From the NCBI GenBank assembly GCA_025786725.1, contig JAHLTZ010000025.1:62001-126000 (forward strand): a stretch of DNA of 64,000 nt, read 5' to 3'. Under the pieces are notes generated by a model. It was given only the letters and a program-made list of their open reading frames with translations, made no database searches and was not told the origin of the DNA. This document shows positions 56,960 to 64,000 of this stretch, one piece after another. The translations under genes and the position numbers were made by a program. The DNA comes from Syncephalis fuscata (lineage: Eukaryota > Zoopagomycota > Zoopagomycetes > Zoopagales > Piptocephalidaceae). The stretch's first letter is position 1. The number at the start of each line of letters is the position of its first letter.

Positions 56960-58670
56960 TAGTGTGTTAGCGGCCGGCTACCAAGCAATATAACAATCAA
57001 CGTTATATTAACTACTTTAGATTTTGTTTACTAACTTACTAACTTGTATTAATACTTACATATTTATATCATAAATAAAAATAGCAATTTTGTTTTAGTG
57101 TGCTAGTGGCCGGCTACACAACATTGCAACATACTAACTTTATATGTATTGTTTTAGATTTAGGTACTTGGACACTAACACTAACATTTGTTGATTATTA
57201 TAGATTTTAGATAGCCGGACACCAACACCAACGCCAACAACATCAACACCGGCACCAACATTAACATCGGCACCAACAACAACACCAACACTAACACCGA
57301 CACCGGCACCAACAACAACATCAACACCAACATCAACATCGGCACCAACATTAACATCAACATCGGCACCAACACTAACACCGGCACCGGCACCAACAAC
57401 AACACCAACATCGACACCAACAACAACATCGGCACCAACACTAACACCAACACCGGCACCAACAACAACACCAACATCGACACCAACAACAACATCGGCA
57501 CCAACACTAACACCAACACTAACACCAACACCGGCACCAACAACAACATCAACACCAACACCAACATCGGCACCAACACTAACATCAACATCGGCACCAA
57601 CACTAACACCGGCACTGGCACCAACATCGGCACCAACACTAACATCAACACCAACACTAACACCGCCACTGGCACCAACATCGACACCAACAACAACATC
57701 AGCACCAACACTAACACCAACACCGGCACCAACATCGGCACCAACAACACCAACACCGGCACCAACACTAACACCGGCACCGGCACCAACAGCATCAACA
57801 TCGGCACCAACACTAACACCGGCACCGGCACCAACATCGACACCAACAACAACATCGGCACCAACACTAACACCAACACCGGCACCAACAACAACAACAA
57901 CATCGGCACCAACACTAACACCGGCATCGGCACCAACACTAACACCAACACCGGCACCAACAACAACACCAACACCAACACCAACATCGGCACCAACATC
58001 AGCACCAACACTAACATCAACACCAACACTAAAACCGGCACCGGCACCAACAACAACATCGGCACCAACATCGGCACCAACACCAACACCGGCACCGGCA
58101 CCGGCACCAACAACATCAACATCGGCACCAACACTAACACCAACACCGGCACCAACAACAACATCAACACCAACACCAACATCGGCACCAACACTAACAT
58201 CAACATCGGCACCAACACTAACACCAACACCGGCACCAACAGCATCAACATCGGCACCGGCACCAACAACACCAACACCAGCAACACCGGCACCAACATC
58301 GGCGCCAACACCAACACCAACACCAGTACCAACAACACCAGCACCAGAAACACCAATACCAACACCAGCACCAACATTAGTACTAATACCAACACCGACA
58401 TCGGCACTGGCACCAACAACACCAGCACCAGCACCAACCTCGGCACCAACACCAACACCGGCACTAATACTAACATACTAACGTTATTTTGTTATTTAGA
58501 TTTTAGATAGCCGGCCACGGACACCTAGTGTAAATATTATTATTATAAATAGCCGGCCGCTAGCACACTAAACCAATTATAAAATATCAATTCAAGACAA
58601 TTGTCTACTAACGTACTAGCATTGTATTGATTATTTTAGAATTATAGGTAGCCGGCCGCTAACACACTAA
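56960..58670. repeat. GCCGGC motif cluster in two orientations around the satellite
   Basis: The motif GTGTTAGCGGCCGGCTA (about 56,964) and GTGTGCTAGTGGCCGGCTA (about 57,098) occur left of the CA-rich satellite. The reverse form TAGCCGGCCGCTAGCACACT occurs right of it (about 58,504, 58,549 and 58,648), and a shortened TAGCCGGACACC marks the satellite start (about 57,212). Copies are often preceded by TTTAGATTTTAGA. The arrangement is a symmetrical set of sites facing a common centre. Confidence 0.6.
57205..58480. repeat. CA(A/C)-rich hexanucleotide satellite, about 1.27 kb
   Basis: Built of AACACC, AACATC, AACACT and GGCACC units in higher-order blocks such as CCAACATCGGCACCAACACT. On the plus strand one frame reads Thr/Pro/Ala/Ser (TPAPTTTPTSTPTTTSAPTL) with no start codon; on the minus strand the 431-codon frame reads only LVLVPVLVLVPM-type strings. 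Strand asymmetry is extreme: almost no T on the plus strand. This is more likely a satellite than a mucin-like gene, since no signal peptide, start or flanking coding sequence is seen. Confidence 0.8.
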
Positions 58671-58699
58671 TACGCCACTTTAAATAAGTAAGTAATGTG

Positions 58700-59100
58700 A
58701 TACAGCAGTTGTAGCAGTATCCATCATATAAAGTATGTGATGGTATACCGCCACCAATAAACGGTGGTATACCATCACAACAATAGCAACAAATAAGTAC
58801 TTGATGTGACATCATCAAGATTAATTGATACTATTGCTATCAATTAGCAGCAAGATTAAAGTTATATTGGATCAATTAATAATATATTATTTATTACCAA
58901 TATCAAACTTATTATGCGCTGATATTACCAAACAATATCAGAGCATACTATTAAATAAAAGCACATAGCTACTAAATAAGTAGGTGCAAAGGTTTATACT
59001 TTTGCATCTCAATCAACAACAATTAATACAATATACTTTATTGCAATTAATAATGTTAATTGTAATAATTAATATTATATAATTAATATATTTTGCACAT
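58700..59100. repeat. Cluster of small hairpins
   Basis: Successive inverted repeats: GTGATGGTATACC...GGTATACCATCAC (58,738-58,778), CTTGATGTGACATCATCAAG (58,801), TGATACTATTGCTATCA (58,834), GATATTACC...GATATTAC-type pairs near 58,890-58,945, GTGCAAAGGTTTATACTTTTGCAT (58,983) and TTGCAATTAATAATGTTAATTGTAA (59,040). No known RNA family fits. The density of palindromes is well above the rest of the window. Confidence 0.6.
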
Positions 59101-59162
59101 ACTAACTAATCATTAAACAATTTAATAATGATTATATTATGATTTGGGGACAAATGGCTATA

Positions 59163-59988
59163 TTTAATAACATTCAATCTATTGAACATGATGACGGGTA
59201 GTGAATGATATCAATCATCAAATACTCATTATTGTAGGTTCATTATCCAGTACGCATATATCATCACAGCATGTGTTATTACTATGTATACCCGTCATTT
59301 TGCTTGATTAACACTAAAATTATAACTAATTGACATGATCTAGTTTATTTATAAATAAACTTAATAAAACATAACTTCGTTCATATTCATATTATTTATT
59401 CAGCCAATATACCTCAGTGAACAAACTAAGTGTGATATGTTAACTTTTATTCATAAAAGAACTGGAAGCATACCGACAACGACTATAGACAGCGTATAGG
59501 CAATATACAATAAAATGATAAACATTATAATGAATATGCAATATTGAGCGAGATTAGCAATGTTGAAGTTAATGAGCATATATGCATGATCAATGAGCGT
59601 AATTAGTCGACATTTATTAATAATGGTGCTAGAACAAAAATAAAAATAGTTTTGGGTAGAGGAAGGCTAGGCGAATATAGAATAATATATAGAATGATAA
59701 ATGTACGGTAAGAAAGCATATAAAACGATGTCAAAGCTATGGTGTGTATAATGCAATGAGGGGAATGAGTGAAGTGTAATGGAACATATAAACAATAGAA
59801 TATGTCTAATATATCTTAGAATGCTATAAAGTAGTGTGGGATAGAATGGAAATGATATAGGTGAATAGAGTATATATGTGTACTGAATATATGCATACTG
59901 GATAATGAATCTACAATGATGAGTATTTGATGATCGACGTCATTCACCACCCGTCATCATGTTCAATAGATTGGGTGTTATTAAAAAT
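59163..59988 (-). repeat. Repeat family R2, right full copy (inverted)
   Basis: Reverse-complement twin of 54,821-55,640 with the same terminal inverted repeats (TTCAATCTATTGAACATGAT at the left, CATCATGTTCAATAGATTGG at the right). The interiors of the two copies face each other across 3.5 kb. No coding capacity. Confidence 0.85.
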
Positions 59989-59999
59989 AGTCATTTGAC

Positions 60000-60115
60000 C
60001 ACCAAAAAAACAATAAATGTGATGATGTGCTGATTAAATAAAACTCACCACTTGTCCCCATGTTCATTAGATTGAGTTTGTAGCTCAGTTGTGCGAATGT
60101 TACAAAAATTGTTTA
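60000..60115 (+). repeat. Direct repeat R4, copy 2
   Basis: About 80-85% identical by eye to 55,645-55,760 (CCACCA...CAATAAATG, AAAACTCACCACTTGT, CATGTTCATTAGATT), in the same orientation although the adjacent R2 interior is inverted. Confidence 0.7.
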
Positions 60116-61075
60116 CTTCAAATTACATTAAATGACTAATAAGTTGTTTAATGTTAAAAGCCATCTTTATTTAACTAATGAATAAGATAATATATACAAT
60201 CCATAAACTGAATGACATTGTACATAAAGAGACTGAACAAATTAAAATATAGATGAGGGAATGGTTCAAGTAGTAGAATAAAAGAAAGAATAAAAATTAA
60301 TAGTATAAAAGCAAATATAATTATGGAATATGTCATCAGTAAAACAATAGCTGTAATAAGAAAAATAGATAACAAACAATATAAGCAAATATATTCATAG
60401 AACAATGAGTGTAATAAGAATGACAAACATATTTATAGAACAATGTCAACAGTAAAACAAAAAGGATGAATATCAATGCATAAGCAAATGTCATTATCAT
60501 AGAACATGATGTTATAATTGACAGCTAAACTTTTAAGCATTAGATTTAGTATATAAGCAACAATGTTTATTGAATGTTAAATAAAATACTTGCAAACATA
60601 CCTATTCTAAACTACGCCTTATATATATACCATTTTTAAATAAGAATATGCAACCATCCTTATAAATTTCACTTGCCATATTATATGGCGCAATAAGTAT
60701 GACTTTTTTGGGGGCGGGTTCGTCTCAATGAGACTTTTCAGATATTGAATGTAAGTTTTATTGAAATGTTTAAAATGGCAACTACTAATATAATGTTCTA
60801 TTACATTTAATTTTATTTTATAAAAATGATACTGTTATTATATTATACTAATGTTTATTCTAAATGATCATTTAAACACAAATTAATCTAATCAACTCAC
60901 TACAATCGATTGCGTAAAAAGATTTGCTGCCCCGAGAGATTAAAATAGATAATCAGCAGATAGATCATCGTAATCTAGATATTAAATTTACACACACACA
61001 CATACACACACATGTTAACCATTTAACTGCTGTTCTTACTTTTGTTTGTCACTCAAAGCTATCCTACGCGTCATC
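60116..61075. other. Non-coding region upstream of LYS1
   Basis: AT-rich; the 83-codon minus-strand frame (60,175-60,426) is a low-complexity hyd­rophobic accident. A GGGGGCGGGTTC patch with GTCTCAATGAGAC hairpin lies at 60,709-60,735, about 340 bp before the start codon, and a (CA)n run at about 60,991-61,012 lies just before it. The hairpin patch is the only GC-rich element in the promoter region. Confidence 0.4.
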
Positions 61076-62594
<1,519 letters not shown>

Positions 62595-62689
62595 ACAGAG
62601 CAGCAGTTCTATTATAACATATTGCCAATAGTCATGACGAGTAGATTGTGAGGAATTGATTATAATAAATCCCATAGTATTAGCTGTCT

Positions 62690-63989
62690 ATGACAGGCAG
62701 TAAACGAAATTCTGCATAGGCTGTTTCATTGCTATGTTCAGAAGATATCATCATCTAAATGAACAATAATCAATAACACTGGTATAAAAGTATTCATATA
62801 TTATACACTATAACTTACTTGTAGGCCTAATAGACCATCCTGGTTTGCACGAATAGATGCCTTATTTGCCACGGATAAAGCTTCAAGTGCTGTTTTTAAA
62901 TGGCTACTTCGATATCTATTAACCATTTATCACTATTAGTCGTTCATAGAGTTGTTCTATTTAATCATTACACTTACCGATACCGAGAATAATCCACGCT
63001 TGAAAACGATTCAACAATATCGACATTAGCATTAAAATTAACCTATTAAATTTTTAGTATAATGATCAATTGAATAGTCTATCATTTACCTCAGTACTGC
63101 CGGTAATACCATCGGCAGATATATTTAAAAAGGCCGGTTCAGCTGAAGCCGTAATAGTTACTAGATCGCATACTTCAATAGCATGTATCAATGCATCTCG
63201 TAACCAATCAGCCTAGACAATTAATATTATTTGCATAATTAACGTAAACATAATAAAGAATAAATCATCTTATTTACCTTCATAATCACTTTGTAATAGA
63301 GTGGTGATTGATGCATATCAAAATAAAGCTGTTCAGTCATTTCAATACTTTGTAACTGACATGTCATAATAACTCCATTCTCCTCTAGTCTATCATTTGG
63401 CTATTTATTATTGATCATTTTGTATTAATCCAACTATACTTACATTAAACTCAAATCATTATTTTCTTGTAATCGAATAATCAGCGAGTTACTCGGCCCT
63501 GGTGGCAATAAAGATGCATTTGTCCGCAATCCACCGCCCAAGGAGCGTCGTTGCGTACCAAATGATTTGCCATCAGTGAAAGATCGACCACTGTTTTCGG
63601 TAATATTCAATGGAGCCAGAAAGAGTGCGAGCATACTTAGATTAATACCAAAAATATACGCTTCTTCACGAACTGGTGAATTAAATGTATATTGATGAAA
63701 CAATTCCTTTTGTAAATATGCAAACGCTTGTAAACTACCAGCATCCTACGTAAATTAACAATGTTAATAACTATTAACAATAGTAATACAGCTAATACCG
63801 CCATTGCTATTACCTCTACAGAAAACTTAATACCATCGTTTGTGACCGTGCAAATAGCCAACTAACCAATGACAAGGTTGATTAGTCAAGTAAAAGTGTA
63901 ATTCGGTAGACAAACCTCTTTAAAATGAACAGATTGGTCAGCATGTAGATATGCTGTGTCCCTGTTATTTTCGCCTCAAACTGTGTCAT
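62690..63989 (-). CDS. RAD1: RAD1, 9-1-1 checkpoint clamp subunit
   Basis: At least six exons; the start is probably at 63,989 (MTQFEAK...), near the window end, though an upstream exon cannot be excluded. Segments in order: DTAYLHADQSVHFKE, CTVTNDGIKFSVEDAGSLQA, YLQKELFHQYTF, EEAYIFGINLSML, SLIIRLQENNDLSL, LYFDMHQSPLYYKVIMKADW, EPAFLNISADGITGSTEVNF, VDIVESFSSVDYSRYRYRSS and AYAEFRLLPVIDS. This is the PCNA-like fold of Rad1/Rad17: clamp strand CTVTNDGIKFSVEDA equals the family CFATKNGIKVTVE site. The 9-1-1 clamp is loaded at damaged DNA and recruits the checkpoint kinase pathway. One base seems to be missing near 63,968 in an A run. Confidence 0.87.
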
Positions 63990-64000
63990 TGCGGCTATAC

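Noticed and set aside
57181-58476. 431-codon minus-strand frame reading Leu/Val/Pro strings
   Set aside because: It is a by-product of the hexanucleotide satellite; no domain, topology pattern or splice context, and the opposite strand is open as well.
60175-60426. Hydrophobic 83-codon minus-strand gene
   Set aside because: Low-complexity AT-rich sequence with Ile/Leu/Phe runs, and no neighbouring exons.

Overview
The window is nuclear DNA of an intron-rich, AT-rich eukaryote, almost certainly a fungus and probably an early-diverging lineage. It carries LYS1 (saccharopine dehydrogenase of the fungal alpha-aminoadipate lysine pathway), ATG1, a fungal vacuolar SLC26-type transporter like yeast YGR125W/Vsb1, a GCK-III kinase of the Nak1/MST type, and exportin-4, which baker's yeast lacks. 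Introns are mostly 40-80 nt with GTAAGT-like donors and TAG/CAG acceptors. I cannot place it to genus.

Layout. 0-13 kb: a dispersed repeat that cuts a P-loop kinase paralogue, an intact P-loop kinase, exportin-4 (25 exons), a tandem pair of 7-helix membrane proteins (one intact, one decayed), and an intron-rich membrane protein. 15-19 kb: a small secreted protein and a tandem pair of TLC-domain ceramide synthases (one badly decayed). 20-29 kb is a compact housekeeping block: UBA-UAS-UBX protein, GCK-III kinase, NOB1, an ACAD10/11-like phosphotransferase and SSU72. 29-34 kb: repeats, a Cys-rich secreted peptide and a Pro-rich secreted acidic protein. 35-46 kb: SLC26 transporter with STAS and cyclic-nucleotide-binding domains, ATG1, and a short CRIB protein. 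47-53 kb: a divergent pair of large F-box-like paralogues, one intact and one inactivated. 53-60 kb is a repeat territory: inverted elements, a SINE-like insertion with a 17-bp target duplication, and two ~0.82-kb inverted copies of one element flanking a 3.5-kb core of minisatellites, palindromes and hairpins. 61-64 kb: LYS1 and RAD1, tail to tail.

The conserved genes cover separate basic functions: nuclear transport, ceramide synthesis, ubiquitin/Cdc48 adaptors, rRNA maturation, Pol II CTD dephosphorylation, autophagy, polarity signalling, lysine synthesis and the DNA-damage checkpoint. They do not form a pathway cluster. The accessory part consists of lineage-specific paralogue pairs, secreted small proteins and the repeats.

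Two cautions. Many conserved genes need a one-base correction to read through, nearly always a missing base and often in a homopolymer, so consensus errors in the assembly are likely. Those gene models are given as spans with the break positions stated. Repeat boundaries were judged by eye and are approximate.
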